Notes: generated from the sequence alone by a model not told the origin. A stretch of DNA of 64,000 nt from Cetobacterium sp. 8H (GCF_014250675.1 NZ_JACHTG010000004.1:1613501-1677500); one strand, 5' to 3'; positions 35,190 through 44,707 are shown, counted from the stretch's first letter. Program-made: numbers and translations.

Positions 35190-36029
35190 TTAGAACCTAT
35201 ACCCTAAGTCTAATGCTAAAGTTTTTCTATCTCCAAATGAATATTCTAATAAAACAGTAAAATCATCTTTTATAACTGTAAAAACTCCAGCAGCAGGCGT
35301 CAAATCCTCTAACTCCATTCCAAACTTATAGTTTAATGTTGTGTTTGGAATAACCCCTGAAATTTCACTATCTGTTTTTTGATATGATGCACCTAGATAC
35401 GGTGTAATAGATAAGTTGCTATCTCTATATACAACATAACCTACTCTTCCCGCTGCAACCTCCGCACTCTTTGCTGCTACATCTCCATCCATCTCTATCC
35501 TTGTATATGTATATTGTAAAGAGCTAAAAACTCTCTTGTATTCTCCAGCAATTAGAGCCCCACCACCAAAAAGTTTTCCTTCTGATTTTTGTTTTATACG
35601 AAGATTCTCTGGCATAGTTTTAGAAATTTCATTTCCTATTGATCCTAACAGTTTATCATCCCAATATTTTCCAGTGCTATCAAAATTAAGATTTCCTCTA
35701 CCCAAATTAAATTTAGCTTCAGCTTCAAGCTTTCCACCAATTCCATATATATTTAAAAATGGAAGTAAAAAATAATCCACTTTTACTATCTGAACTTTTG
35801 CATCTACTTCCATATCATGAGGATTTAAAAAGTATGCATTTAGATTTGGAATTTTTTCATGAAGTTTTATTCCTTCTACACTCGCACTTTTTAAATTTCC
35901 TTTTTCTGTTTGATTTACTCCCATAACTGATACTCCCCATCTGTTCAACGGATATGGAATCCCATTCCAATACTCCTGTGCTAAAACTAATTGTGGTAGT
36001 ATAGCTAATAATCCCGTTACTTTTTTCAT
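35190..36029 (-). CDS. outer-membrane beta-barrel protein
   Basis: 279 residues with a signal peptide (cleavage after LVLAQ). The mature part alternates hydrophobic and polar residues in many strands and ends in DLGYRF, the C-terminal aromatic signature read by the BAM machinery. No enzyme motif is seen; a porin or a stress-related barrel is possible. It is a single-gene unit with GGGAG before the ATG and its own terminator. Its presence shows that the organism has an outer membrane. Confidence 0.8.
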   Translation of the reverse strand: MKKVTGLLAILPQLVLAQEYWNGIPYPLNRWGVSVMGVNQTEKGNLKSASVEGIKLHEKIPNLNAYFLNPHDMEVDAKVQIVKVDYFLLPFLNIYGIGGKLEAEAKFNLGRGNLNFDSTGKYWDDKLLGSIGNEISKTMPENLRIKQKSEGKLFGGGALIAGEYKRVFSSLQYTYTRIEMDGDVAAKSAEVAAGRVGYVVYRDSNLSITPYLGASYQKTDSEISGVIPNTTLNYKFGMELEDLTPAAGVFTVIKDDFTVLLEYSFGDRKTLALDLGYRF

Positions 36030-36111
36030 TATCTCTCCCTTTTGTTGTTCTATTTTAAGCTTTTATATTCTATCACAATTCCTATTCTTCGTGAAATTTA
36101 TTCTATAAATA

Positions 36112-36142
36112 AAAAATGTATGAAATCATTTCATACATTTTT
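36112..36142 (-). terminator. terminator of the aquaporin gene
   Basis: Perfect 14-bp A+T-rich stem AAAAATGTATGAAA with its complement and a 3-nt loop, 17 bases after the aquaporin stop on the minus strand. Confidence 0.8.
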
Positions 36143-36158
36143 GTTAAAATCTATTTAA

Positions 36159-36848
36159 TTATTTTTCATCAAATACAATCTTATAAATAATTCCAGCAAT
36201 TATAGCTCCAGCTATTGGCGCTACCCAGAAAATCCATAATTGACTTAATGCTTCTCCTTGAACAAGTAAAGCTACTGCTGTACTTCTCGCTGGATTAACT
36301 GATGTATTTGTTACTGGAATACTAATCAAGTGGATAAGTGTTAATCCTAATCCTATAGCTATTGGTGCAAACCCTTTTGGTGCCTTTTCCGAAGTTGATC
36401 CTAGTATTATAAATAAGAACATCATTGTCATAACAATTTCACATATTACTCCAGCTGCTAATGAATAACCATTCGGTGATAGTCCTGCAACACTATTTAC
36501 TGCAAATCCATTATTTAAAATAAAACTTGGTGATCCTGAAGCTATGAAAAATAAAGTTACAGCCCCTACAAATCCACCTAGAACTTGACTTATTATATAT
36601 GGAATCACTTCTTTCTTATCAAATTTTCCTGCCGTAAATAATCCTATTGTAACAGCTGGGTTTAAATGACATCCTGAAATATGTCCAATTGAGTAGGCCA
36701 TCGTTAAAACTGTCAATCCAAAAGCTAGCGCTACCCCTGTAAATCCTATTCCTAATTCTGGGTATCCAGCTGCTAGTACAGCACTTCCACACCCACCTAA
36801 AACTAACCAAAATGTTCCTAAGAACTCTGCAAATAATTTCTTCTGCAT
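36159..36848 (-). CDS. aqpZ: aquaporin Z-type water channel
   Basis: 229-residue MIP-family channel with six helices and the two half-helix motifs: GCHLNPAVT (first NPA) and NTSVNPARS (second NPA). The opening [12 protein letters not shown] and the Arg after the second NPA are as in AqpZ; glycerol facilitators usually have NPARD, so a water-selective channel is more likely. The ATG has AGGAGG about 9 nt upstream. It is transcribed alone. Confidence 0.93.
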   Translation of the reverse strand: MQKKLFAEFLGTFWLVLGGCGSAVLAAGYPELGIGFTGVALAFGLTVLTMAYSIGHISGCHLNPAVTIGLFTAGKFDKKEVIPYIISQVLGGFVGAVTLFFIASGSPSFILNNGFAVNSVAGLSPNGYSLAAGVICEIVMTMMFLFIILGSTSEKAPKGFAPIAIGLGLTLIHLISIPVTNTSVNPARSTAVALLVQGEALSQLWIFWVAPIAGAIIAGIIYKIVFDEK

Positions 36849-37109
36849 AATACTAATTTCCTCCTAAGTAGTGCTCATATCTATATTTGTTTTAAAACAT
36901 ACCTATATTTTAGCATATTTTTTAAATATGGAATTAATTTTTATTAAAATCAACAATTTGAATTCTTGTTTTAAAATATTTAGGATATTTTGTATTTTAA
37001 TATTACAAAATATTCTCATCTTTTTTCCCAAAAATCGACACTTTATTTTTGCAATTAAGTTTTTCTTTTTGCAAATAAAAAATATTTTTTATTTTTTCGA
37101 AAAATAAAA

Positions 37110-37138
37110 TTGATTTTCCAATAATAAAATAGTATTAT
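37110..37138 (+). promoter_or_regulatory. promoter of the binding-protein/aminopeptidase operon
   Basis: -35 TTGATT (37110-37115), 17-bp spacer, -10 TATTAT (37133-37138), about 28 bases before the start codon. The rest of the 36849-37109 interval is A+T-rich with no gene or fold that I can support. Confidence 0.7.
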
Positions 37139-37166
37139 TAAAATATAATTTTTTAGGAGGTCATAC

Positions 37167-38666
37167 ATGTTAAAAAAAATTGGTATCTTTCTTACATTAT
37201 GTGCAACTTTATTTATTGGTTGCGAAAAAAAAGAACAATCAAAAAAAGACAAACTTGTTTATGCTCAATTAAGTGATCCTAAAACGTTGGATCCTCAAAA
37301 TTCAACAGACAACTACTCACAAGTTGCAATTACACAAATTTATGATCGTTTATTTGAGATTGATGAAAAAACTGGAACTCCTATTCCTAGTTTAGTTGAA
37401 ACTTATAAAAAAACTAATGATAAAACTTTAGAATTAAAATTAAAAGAAAATGTAAAGTTTAATAATGGCGATATTTTAACAGCTGAGGATGTAAAATTCA
37501 CTATAGAAAGAGCTCAAAACAATCCAAAAGTTGCACATCTTTATAAAATGATTGAAAATATTATTATATTAGATAATAATAATCTAGAGATAATTACAAG
37601 CGAATCTTTTGCACCACTACTGAATCATCTTAGTCATAAATCCTCTTCTATTATTAATAAAAAAGAGTATAATAACAATAGCGAAAACTACTTTAATCAC
37701 CCTATTGGTACAGGAGCTTATAAAGTTGAAAATTGGACTATCGGAGAAAGTATGACTCTTGTCTCTAATGAATCATATTTTAAAGGCAATCCAAGTATAA
37801 AAACTGTTATAATAAAAGCTGTTCCTGAAGAAAATAGCAGAGTTATCGGTTTAGAAACGTCTGAAATTGATATGTCTCTTGATATTCCGGCTATATCTTG
37901 GGAACAACTAGAAAGCGGTGGTAAAGTTAAAGTTCATTCTGGCCCTTCAACAACTACTGGTTATGTTGGATTAAACACTAAATCTCCTGCATTATCTAAT
38001 AAAACTCTGAGACAAATTATTGCTATGTCTATTGATAAACAATCTATAGTTGATACTATTTACCTAGGAAAAACAAAAGTTGCAAGTCAATTTTTATCCC
38101 CTCCTGTTTTTGGATATAATCATAATAGCAAGCCTTTAGAGTTTAATGTTGAGAAAGCTAAACAGTTAATGAAAGAAAATAATCTTAACGGAACCAAGTT
38201 AAAAATTTCAGTTAGTAGTCCTGAAAGAGTTCAAGTAGCAACTATTATTCAAGATCAATTAAAAAAAGTTGGTATTGAACTAGAGATTGAACTTTTAGAA
38301 TGGGGTACTTTCTTATCTCAAACAGGTTCAGGTAATACGGATTTATTTATTATGGGATGGGGACCTTCAACATATGATGCTGATTATGGTTATTATCCTA
38401 ATATCCACAGTAGCCAAATGGGAAGTAATGGTAATAGAACTTTCTATTCAAATCCAAAAGTTGATAGCCTTTTAGAACTTGCTAGAAAAGAAAGTGATAG
38501 TACTCAAAGAATTAAATATTATAATGAAGTTCAAGAGATTTTAAATGAAGATATCCCTCTTATTCCCTTGTACCATGGAAATGTTGTTTATGGCGTTGCT
38601 AGTAACTTAAAAAATGTTGAAGCTACTGGATACCCAGAGTTTTATAAATATGAATTTACTAATTAA
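37167..38666 (+). CDS. oligopeptide-type ABC binding lipoprotein (family 5)
   Basis: 499-residue solute-binding lipoprotein. The signal peptide ends in LFIGC, where Cys19 is the lipid anchor, then a Lys-rich linker and DPKTLDPQNSTDN, the family-5 signature. Residues ENVKFNNGDILTAEDVKFTIE and GTGAYKVENW are typical of DppA/OppA/GsiB proteins. No permease or ATPase gene follows; instead an M42 aminopeptidase starts 14 nt downstream. Binding of a peptide whose product is cut by that peptidase is a fair guess. Promoter boxes lie just upstream. Confidence 0.92.
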   Translation: MLKKIGIFLTLCATLFIGCEKKEQSKKDKLVYAQLSDPKTLDPQNSTDNYSQVAITQIYDRLFEIDEKTGTPIPSLVETYKKTNDKTLELKLKENVKFNNGDILTAEDVKFTIERAQNNPKVAHLYKMIENIIILDNNNLEIITSESFAPLLNHLSHKSSSIINKKEYNNNSENYFNHPIGTGAYKVENWTIGESMTLVSNESYFKGNPSIKTVIIKAVPEENSRVIGLETSEIDMSLDIPAISWEQLESGGKVKVHSGPSTTTGYVGLNTKSPALSNKTLRQIIAMSIDKQSIVDTIYLGKTKVASQFLSPPVFGYNHNSKPLEFNVEKAKQLMKENNLNGTKLKISVSSPERVQVATIIQDQLKKVGIELEIELLEWGTFLSQTGSGNTDLFIMGWGPSTYDADYGYYPNIHSSQMGSNGNRTFYSNPKVDSLLELARKESDSTQRIKYYNEVQEILNEDIPLIPLYHGNVVYGVASNLKNVEATGYPEFYKYEFTN

Positions 38667-38680
38667 ATGGAGGAGATTAA

Positions 38681-39742
38681 ATGAACAAAATTAAATTATT
38701 AGAAGAATTATCAAATTTACATGGAGCACCCGGACATGAAATCGATGTTGTTGAATTCATAAAAAATTCAATGAATGATTTTAATTGTAAAAGAGATTCT
38801 ATTAATAATCTTTATATCAAAAGAAATGATATGATTGATGGACCAATCGTTGCACTTGATTGTCATAGTGACGAAGTTGGATTTATCGTTGAAAATATAA
38901 ACTCTAACGGTACAATAAGCTTTCTTCCATTAGGTGGATGGCATATAACTAATATTCCTGCCCATTCAGTAGTTATAAAAAATTTTAAGGGAGAGTATAT
39001 TAAAGGAGTGGTCGCTTCAAAACCACCTCATTTTATGACAGCGGAAGAAAAACAAAAATTACCAAAATTAGATGAACTTGTTATCGATATCGGAACTAGC
39101 TCTTTTGAAGAAACTGTAAATCTATACGGAATTGAAGTTGGAAATCCTATAACTCCAGATGTTACTTTTTCATATGATCCTAAAATAGAGGTTGTTAGAG
39201 GAAAAGCTTTTGATAACAGATTAGGATGCGCTATTGTTATGGAAATTATGAAAGAAACAAATAATATACATTTAAATGTCAATCCAATTGGAGTTGTTAG
39301 TTCTCAAGAAGAAGTTGGTTTAAGAGGAGCACAAGTTGCCGCAAATACTATAAAACCTGATTTTGCAATTATATTTGAAGGTTCTCCAGCTGATGATACA
39401 TTTAAGGATGCTTTTTCATCTAAAGGAGCTATTGGTAAAGGAGTTCAACTAAGAGTAATTGATGCTGGAATGGTTTCTAATCCCAGAGTTCAAGAGTTTG
39501 TAAAAAATATAGCTCGTAATAACAATATACCTTTTCAAGTTATTGCTAGAAGTGGTGGAAGTACGAATGGTGGAAAATATCATATAGCAGATAAAAGTAT
39601 CCCAACTGTTGTTATTGGTATTCCAACTAGATATATCCATACTCACTATACTTATGCATCTATCAAAGATTATGAAAATGCCATTCTTTTAGGAAGAAAA
39701 CTTTTAGAGGCATTGACAGTGGATATAATTAATAAATTCTAA
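38681..39742 (+). CDS. M42-family metallo-aminopeptidase
   Basis: Cytoplasmic dinuclear-metal aminopeptidase of 353 residues. Metal ligands and catalytic residues fall in expected places: ALDCHSDEVGF (first His and Asp), FDNRLGCAI (bridging Asp), VSSQEEVGLRGA (catalytic Glu and metal Glu) and TRYIHTHYTY (last His). LSNLHGAPGHE at the start is also typical of the family. GGAGG lies 6-7 nt before the ATG. It forms an operon with a peptide-type binding lipoprotein, suggesting import and use of peptides. A large terminator follows. Confidence 0.94.
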   Translation: MNKIKLLEELSNLHGAPGHEIDVVEFIKNSMNDFNCKRDSINNLYIKRNDMIDGPIVALDCHSDEVGFIVENINSNGTISFLPLGGWHITNIPAHSVVIKNFKGEYIKGVVASKPPHFMTAEEKQKLPKLDELVIDIGTSSFEETVNLYGIEVGNPITPDVTFSYDPKIEVVRGKAFDNRLGCAIVMEIMKETNNIHLNVNPIGVVSSQEEVGLRGAQVAANTIKPDFAIIFEGSPADDTFKDAFSSKGAIGKGVQLRVIDAGMVSNPRVQEFVKNIARNNNIPFQVIARSGGSTNGGKYHIADKSIPTVVIGIPTRYIHTHYTYASIKDYENAILLGRKLLEALTVDIINKF

Positions 39743-39750
39743 ATAAAAAT

Positions 39751-39785
39751 AAAAACCTCACTTCAAAATTTGAAGTGAGGTTTTT
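39751..39785. terminator. bidirectional terminator
   Basis: Perfect 15-bp stem AAAAACCTCACTTCA with its complement and an AAATT loop, between convergent units. Confidence 0.94.
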
Positions 39786-39791
39786 ATTTCT

Positions 39792-40145
39792 TTATTGAAT
39801 AAGCGGTAAATAAATTTCATTATAATTTTCTTCAAGAGATATTTTATCTAAGCTCTCTTCAATTATTATTTTTAATTTTGAAGAATCTACTCCAATTTTT
39901 TCGATCTCGAACTTTAAATCATCATAATTTTCTAATGAATTTTTAAATACTTTCAGTGCACCTTTAAAATTCTTATTTTTCCAATGTAAAGCACCCACAG
40001 AAATTAATAATAAATTTATTGCAACATGCTTTCTTGTATTACAAGAAGTCTCTTCTATCCAAATATCCTCTAAAATTTCATGACATTTAAAAAAGTCCCT
40101 CTCCTTTTGGAATGTATTAATAAACTCTTTATATTTTTCTTTCAC
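39792..40145 (-). CDS. DUF309 helical protein
   Basis: 117-residue all-helical protein. FFKCHEILEDIWIEE matches the F..HE.LE..W core of DUF309, whose role is unknown. The start is GTG at 40145, overlapping the TAG of the upstream [2Fe-2S] gene as TAGTG, with AAGGA 5 nt upstream; the two are therefore co-translated. A partnership with the ferredoxin-like protein is suggested by this overlap. Confidence 0.85.
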   Translation of the reverse strand: MKEKYKEFINTFQKERDFFKCHEILEDIWIEETSCNTRKHVAINLLLISVGALHWKNKNFKGALKVFKNSLENYDDLKFEIEKIGVDSSKLKIIIEESLDKISLEENYNEIYLPLIQ

Positions 40146-40318
40146 TATTTTCCTTCGTTTACTATAGCTTCAATTCTATCAACGCATCTTCCGCAAGCTG
40201 ATCCTGAACCTGTTGCATCTAATACTTCTACTAAAGTTGTAGCTCCCTCTTCGATTGCAGTTAAAACCTTACCTAGTGTTACACCTTTACAGTAGCATAA
40301 TATTGTATTTTCTGACAT
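40145..40318 (-). CDS. BFD-like [2Fe-2S] protein, 57 residues
   Basis: A short frame missed by length filters. It encodes MSENTILCYCKGVTLG at the start and ATGSGSACGRCVDR later: the C-x-C then C-x2-C arrangement of the bacterioferritin-associated ferredoxin (BFD) fold, which binds one [2Fe-2S] cluster. In other bacteria such domains release iron from bacterioferritin or are part of NirB or glycerol-phosphate enzymes. Here it stands alone, overlapping the DUF309 gene. GGAGG precedes the ATG by about 7 nt. Confidence 0.88.
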   Translation of the reverse strand: MSENTILCYCKGVTLGKVLTAIEEGATTLVEVLDATGSGSACGRCVDRIEAIVNEGK

Positions 40319-40489
40319 TTGTTAACCTCCAGTTATTTTTTATTAAATTATACTACAAAAGTATAATTTAATCAATAGTTTTATATATTTTTATTTTAAT
40401 AATATTTATATATAAATTATATTTTAAAAATATGTTTATATCGTATATAATAAATATTATGAATAATAAATACAATATGGAGGTACAAT

Positions 40490-40792
40490 ATGAAAAAGTT
40501 ATTGTTATTTTTACTAGCACTTTCCACATTAAGTTATTCAACACCCAAGGTATCATACCGAACAGGAACTGCTTATGCTTTAGGAGAGTTTTTTAATTCT
40601 CCTGCCAAAAAAGTTTTAGCAGTAGATAACATTGTTCAATTAGAAGAAAATATATTTGCCCAAAAAGTAAAATATCAAACGTATACTGACTTTGGAGGAC
40701 AGATAATCAAAGAAAAAATATTTATATTTCAAAAAATTGGTTCAACCTATAAATTTCTAGAAAAACTAGATGCAAAAGATATGAATTTATAA
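40490..40792 (+). CDS. small secreted protein
   Basis: 100-residue protein with a clear signal peptide (MKKLLLFLLALSTLSYS, cleavage near residue 17). The mature 80 residues are beta-rich and include AYALGEFF and FGGQIIKEKIFIFQK. No family is recognised; a periplasmic protein is likely. The ATG has GGAGG about 8 nt upstream, and a strong hairpin follows. Single-gene unit. Confidence 0.75.
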   Translation: MKKLLLFLLALSTLSYSTPKVSYRTGTAYALGEFFNSPAKKVLAVDNIVQLEENIFAQKVKYQTYTDFGGQIIKEKIFIFQKIGSTYKFLEKLDAKDMNL

Positions 40793-40801
40793 TAAGCTTA
40801 A

Positions 40802-40838
40802 AATAGCCTTGCTCTAATTTTAAAAGAGCAAGGCTATT
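40802..40838. terminator. bidirectional terminator
   Basis: Perfect 14-bp stem AATAGCCTTGCTCT with its complement, 9-nt loop, between a plus-strand secreted protein gene and the minus-strand AIM24-family gene. Confidence 0.92.
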
Positions 40839-40846
40839 CTATTTAA

Positions 40847-41536
40847 CTATTTATTATTTTTTGGAAATGGTATATAATCAACTAAAATATCTACAAATGA
40901 TTGTATATTTCTTGTTTGAATAATAACCTTACCTTTTCCTTTAAAAGTATTTAATAGTCCTTCTCCAGATTTAAATCCAAATAGTCCACTCGCTATTTCC
41001 AATTTATAATCCAACGACTCTTGCCAACAAACTACATGTCCGTTATCTATTTGAAAAGGTTGTGAGCCATCTAAATCAATCTCAATAAGATCTCCAAATC
41101 CATTTACTAGAAGTTCTCCCTCTCCTTTAGATTTTAAGATAAAAAAGCCACCTGTAGAGCCTAGTATAGAGTTTAATAATCTTTTTTGTCTACTTGAAGT
41201 GTAATCTACAGATGTATTACAAGCTAAAAAACTTCCATCATTTATGTACCACTGATTATCTTTTGTTACATTTAATAATTTTATATTTCCAAATCCCTTA
41301 GGTGCAACAGCAATTCTTCCTGGAGACTTTGCAGTTGCTATAGATGTAAAGAAGCTTTCTCCACCTAGAAATGCCTTTCCTATTGCTGCGAATAACCCCC
41401 CATTAATCTTTCCTTCTAAATTGATGCAATTATCTTTATAAACCATACATCCAGGTTCTATTCTAATACTTTCATTTTTTTCTAATTTAAATTCAACAAG
41501 AGATGCACTTGTTGAAGATGTTTGATTAATTTTCAA
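40847..41536 (-). CDS. AIM24-family protein
   Basis: 229-residue beta-rich protein of the AIM24/TIGR00266 family; function unknown, fold similar to TRAP-type beta rolls. Typical are EPGCMVYKDNCI, GGESFFTSIATA (the repeated G-E-S-F pattern) and GLFGFKSGEGLLNTFKGKG near the end. A GTG lies three codons upstream but falls inside the AGAGGTG ribosome site; TTG at 41536, 6 nt after it, is the better start (MKINQTSS). Alone in its unit. Confidence 0.88.
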   Translation of the reverse strand: MKINQTSSTSASLVEFKLEKNESIRIEPGCMVYKDNCINLEGKINGGLFAAIGKAFLGGESFFTSIATAKSPGRIAVAPKGFGNIKLLNVTKDNQWYINDGSFLACNTSVDYTSSRQKRLLNSILGSTGGFFILKSKGEGELLVNGFGDLIEIDLDGSQPFQIDNGHVVCWQESLDYKLEIASGLFGFKSGEGLLNTFKGKGKVIIQTRNIQSFVDILVDYIPFPKNNK

Positions 41537-41665
41537 TGCTTTCACCTCTATTTTCTATTGGATTCTTTTTAATATTTTACAAAAAATAAAAAAAATCATA
41601 TATACTTTATTTTAACATGCAATCAGCATTGTTTCAATAACATATATATGATAAAATTCATTCTT

Positions 41666-41751
41666 TGGTGCCTAGAAAGGGACTTGAACCCTTACTCCCT
41701 AATGGGAAACGGATTTTGAGTCCGTCGCGTCTACCATTCCGCCATCCAGGC
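41666..41751 (-). tRNA. tRNA-Leu (anticodon CAA), CCA encoded
   Basis: Read on the minus strand the acceptor arms GCCTGGA and TCTAGGC pair with one G-U, followed by A and the encoded CCA. The anticodon stem CGGA/TCCG holds loop CTCAAAA, giving anticodon CAA for UUG codons. A long variable arm (TCCCATTAGGGA) and the T arm AAGGG-TTCAAGT-CCCTT are as expected for class II tRNA-Leu. Confidence 0.97.
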
Positions 41752-41895
41752 ACTTTCAAAAGTATTGTACCTTAAAGATTCCTATTTGTCAACAACTTTT
41801 ATTCAAAATAAACTTTTCTTATTTTTATAAAACACTATATCATTTTTTAAAAAACTATGTTAAACTAAAAAAATACTATTTTTTTAGGAGGAGTT

Positions 41896-43371
41896 ATGAA
41901 ATCTAATAATAATACTTACTATGATTTTACATTCATACATCTTAATGATATTCACGGAAGAGTTAATGGAGAAAACAATAGCATTAATTTTTCAAAGCTC
42001 TTCACTTTTTTAGAAACTTTACGAAAAGATAAAAATAATGGTAAAGTCTTTTTAATTGATTCTGGCGATACACTACATGGCACTCCTTTTGCAAACTTAT
42101 CTAAGGGTGAATCCATTGTTGAACTCTTTAACTATCTCAAATTTGACTATGCTACAATTGGAAATCATGACTTTAATTACGGATATAATCATTTAAAAAC
42201 ACTTTTATCTCTCCAAAATTATAAAACTTTAGCTTTAAATTTAATTGATAAAGAATGTGAAAATCATGATATCAAACCTTTTGATATTGTTAGTGTTAAT
42301 GGAATTAATATTTGTTTCTTTGGCATAGTTACCCCTGAGACCTATTATAAAACAAACTCTAAAAATATAAAAAGCTTGGATATTATTGATCCTGAAGAAG
42401 CTATTAAAAATCTTTTAAAAACTCTTGAAAACAAAGATATTAATCTTTATATCGGAATTACACATCTTGGGTGTGATAAAAGTACTAAAGAAATCTATCA
42501 AAGCACTTATTTAGCAAAGAAATTTTCTGAGATTAATATAATCTTTGATGGTCATAGTCACACTGAAATTAAAGAACAATACTTGGTTAACGAAACTTTG
42601 ATTAGCCAAACAGGGAACTATAACAATAAAATAGCTTTAGTTCAAGTTAAACTAGACAAAGAAAAAAGGTCTCCTATTTTTAATTATAAACTAATCAGCA
42701 AAGAGGATATCAATCACTACAAAAACGATCCTGTAATAGAAGAACGAATTGAAAAAATATTAAATAATCAAAATTTGATAATGAACACTGTTATTGGGCA
42801 AAGTGAATATCCTTTAATTGGAGATAGAGATCTTGTAAGGTGTCAAGAAACCAATTTTACTCAACTCATTACTGATTCTATCTTGTGGAAAACAGGCTGT
42901 GATGCAGTCCTTATAAATGGAGGAAGTGTTCGGGACTCTATTGCTGCTGGAAACATTACTATTGGTGATGTCATGAAATCAATTCCTTTTGGAAATTTTA
43001 TTGTTACTAAAAAAATTAAAGGAACTCATTTAAAGAGTGCTCTTGAAAACGGATTGAAAGCTTATCCTGAATCTCTAGGAGCTATGGCCCAAACTGCAGG
43101 AATGAAAATCTTATTTAATCCCAATAATCCTCCGTTGAAAAGAGTTAATAATATTTATATACAAAACACACTCCTTTCTTTAGACTCTTATTATAATGTG
43201 GCTATGACTGATTTTATGTCTTTGGGTGGAGAGGAATACTTCTCTCTTATTGAAGGAGAAGAAATTGAACACTATCCCAGTGTTGAAAATATTGTTATTG
43301 AATATATTAAATTCTTTGGTATCAGAGTTGAAGAGTCTATTGTATCAAGATTGATCCCAAACTCTAATTAA
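41896..43371 (+). CDS. 5'-nucleotidase/UshA-like metallophosphatase
   Basis: 491 residues. The N-terminal calcineurin-like phosphatase domain has the full dinuclear-metal set: HLNDIHGR, IDSGDTLHG, TIGNHDFNYG, ITHLGCD and FDGHSHTE. The C-terminal 5'-nucleotidase domain has LINGGSVRDSIAAGNITIGD and the substrate-stacking SLGGEEYF region. Unlike UshA it has no signal peptide, so it should act in the cytoplasm unless exported otherwise. Substrate (nucleotides or sugar nucleotides) cannot be specified. AGGAGG before the ATG. Confidence 0.9.
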   Translation: MKSNNNTYYDFTFIHLNDIHGRVNGENNSINFSKLFTFLETLRKDKNNGKVFLIDSGDTLHGTPFANLSKGESIVELFNYLKFDYATIGNHDFNYGYNHLKTLLSLQNYKTLALNLIDKECENHDIKPFDIVSVNGINICFFGIVTPETYYKTNSKNIKSLDIIDPEEAIKNLLKTLENKDINLYIGITHLGCDKSTKEIYQSTYLAKKFSEINIIFDGHSHTEIKEQYLVNETLISQTGNYNNKIALVQVKLDKEKRSPIFNYKLISKEDINHYKNDPVIEERIEKILNNQNLIMNTVIGQSEYPLIGDRDLVRCQETNFTQLITDSILWKTGCDAVLINGGSVRDSIAAGNITIGDVMKSIPFGNFIVTKKIKGTHLKSALENGLKAYPESLGAMAQTAGMKILFNPNNPPLKRVNNIYIQNTLLSLDSYYNVAMTDFMSLGGEEYFSLIEGEEIEHYPSVENIVIEYIKFFGIRVEESIVSRLIPNSN

Positions 43372-43410
43372 AAAAGATGTATCTTCAACTGTATGAAGAT
43401 ACATCTTTTT
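43371..43410. terminator. bidirectional terminator
   Basis: Perfect 17-bp stem (43371-43387 with 43394-43410), A and T tracts at its ends, covering the stop codons of the two convergent genes. Confidence 0.94.
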
Positions 43411-44677
43411 AATTTATAATAAATTTTGATTTTCCTGATTCCTTTGCTGAATAAAGTGCTTTATCCGCTCTTTCACATAGATTATCTAAAGACTCATAGC
43501 CTTTTTTTTCAACAACTCCTATACTAACTGTAAAAGCAACCTTATCTGCTTGCTCTAATTCTCGTAATTTTTCTAAATTTTTAAAAATTCTTTCAGCTAT
43601 ATCCTGAGCTGCACTAATTTCTGAAAAAATAAGAATACATATTTCATCTCCACCCATTCTTATCAAATAGTCATCTTTTCTAATACATATTTTTAAAATT
43701 GAAGAGAGTTTTTTTAGTACCTCATCCCCTGAAATATGTCCATAGGTATCGTTTATACTTTTAAAATTATCTATATCTAAAACCATTAAACTACAAGGAG
43801 TTTCTATGTTTTCTAAATATAACATTCTTAATTTATCCTCATAAAAATTCCTGTTATAAAGTCCTGTTAAGCTATCCTTATATGCCTTTTCTTCAAGCTC
43901 AAAACCCATCTCTTTATATTTTGTAATATCTCTTATCATAGCTAGTATTCCAACTTCATTATTTTCCAATTCAACTCTTCCCTTGAATGTAGAAAACCAG
44001 TTATCACCAAACTTCTCTTCTTCAAAATAGTCACCTTTTGTTAAGGCTTGTTCATTATTACTTAAGCATTTTATTGCCATTTCTGCCGGAAAAAAGTCTA
44101 GCTCTTTTTTTCCTAATATTTCTGAATATGGTTTTCCTATGAAGTTTGCATAAGCTGTATTCAAATATTGAATTCTACCCTCTGAGTCCAGGTAAAACAC
44201 TAAATCTTCTGTTGTATTTAAAATTGTATTTAATTTTAATTCAGTTTTTGCTTTTTCTAGTAAATCTCTCTCCAGCTCTTTGATTTTTGTAACCTCATAT
44301 ACTTCTAATTGTACATATTCTTCTTTTTCTAAAATTATTTTCTTCCCTTTAATCTCAAAGTTTCCATCGAATTTAAATTTCATTTGATTAGTAATTGATA
44401 CTAATTCTTCTTCATCTAAACTATCACTTTTTAAAACTTTTTTTAAGAATATATTCACGTCACAACTTTTACAACTCTTTTCAGTTCCACATTCTACTTC
44501 TAATTCTGTATTTTTACATTGAAGAAGCTCTCCAAATGTTTTCCCTATTCCAGTTAAATTCTCTACTTTTTCTCTATCCATAAGTTTTCTTATGTATTCA
44601 TTTAAATATTTCACTCTAAACATATCATCTAAAAGAATAATCCCAATAGTAAGATTATCTAAAATGTTTAATAACAA
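43409..44677 (-). CDS. PAS-PAS-GGDEF diguanylate cyclase
   Basis: 422 residues: a first PAS-like domain (about 1-130), a second PAS (about 140-255) and a GGDEF domain. MGGDEICIL gives GGDE at 342-345, and RKDD a few residues before it is the RxxD inhibitory site, so product feedback is likely. KDSLTGLYNRNFYE starts the cyclase. The first PAS carries four cysteines (54, 63, 69, 72; C-x8-C-x5-C-x2-C), which could bind an iron-sulfur cluster or metal. No membrane helix, so a cytoplasmic sensor. The start is TTG at 44677 with AGGAGG about 7 nt upstream. Confidence 0.92.
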   Translation of the reverse strand: MLLNILDNLTIGIILLDDMFRVKYLNEYIRKLMDREKVENLTGIGKTFGELLQCKNTELEVECGTEKSCKSCDVNIFLKKVLKSDSLDEEELVSITNQMKFKFDGNFEIKGKKIILEKEEYVQLEVYEVTKIKELERDLLEKAKTELKLNTILNTTEDLVFYLDSEGRIQYLNTAYANFIGKPYSEILGKKELDFFPAEMAIKCLSNNEQALTKGDYFEEEKFGDNWFSTFKGRVELENNEVGILAMIRDITKYKEMGFELEEKAYKDSLTGLYNRNFYEDKLRMLYLENIETPCSLMVLDIDNFKSINDTYGHISGDEVLKKLSSILKICIRKDDYLIRMGGDEICILIFSEISAAQDIAERIFKNLEKLRELEQADKVAFTVSIGVVEKKGYESLDNLCERADKALYSAKESGKSKFIIN

Positions 44678-44707
44678 TCTTACGCCTCCTTATTTTATAT
44701 ACGAAAA

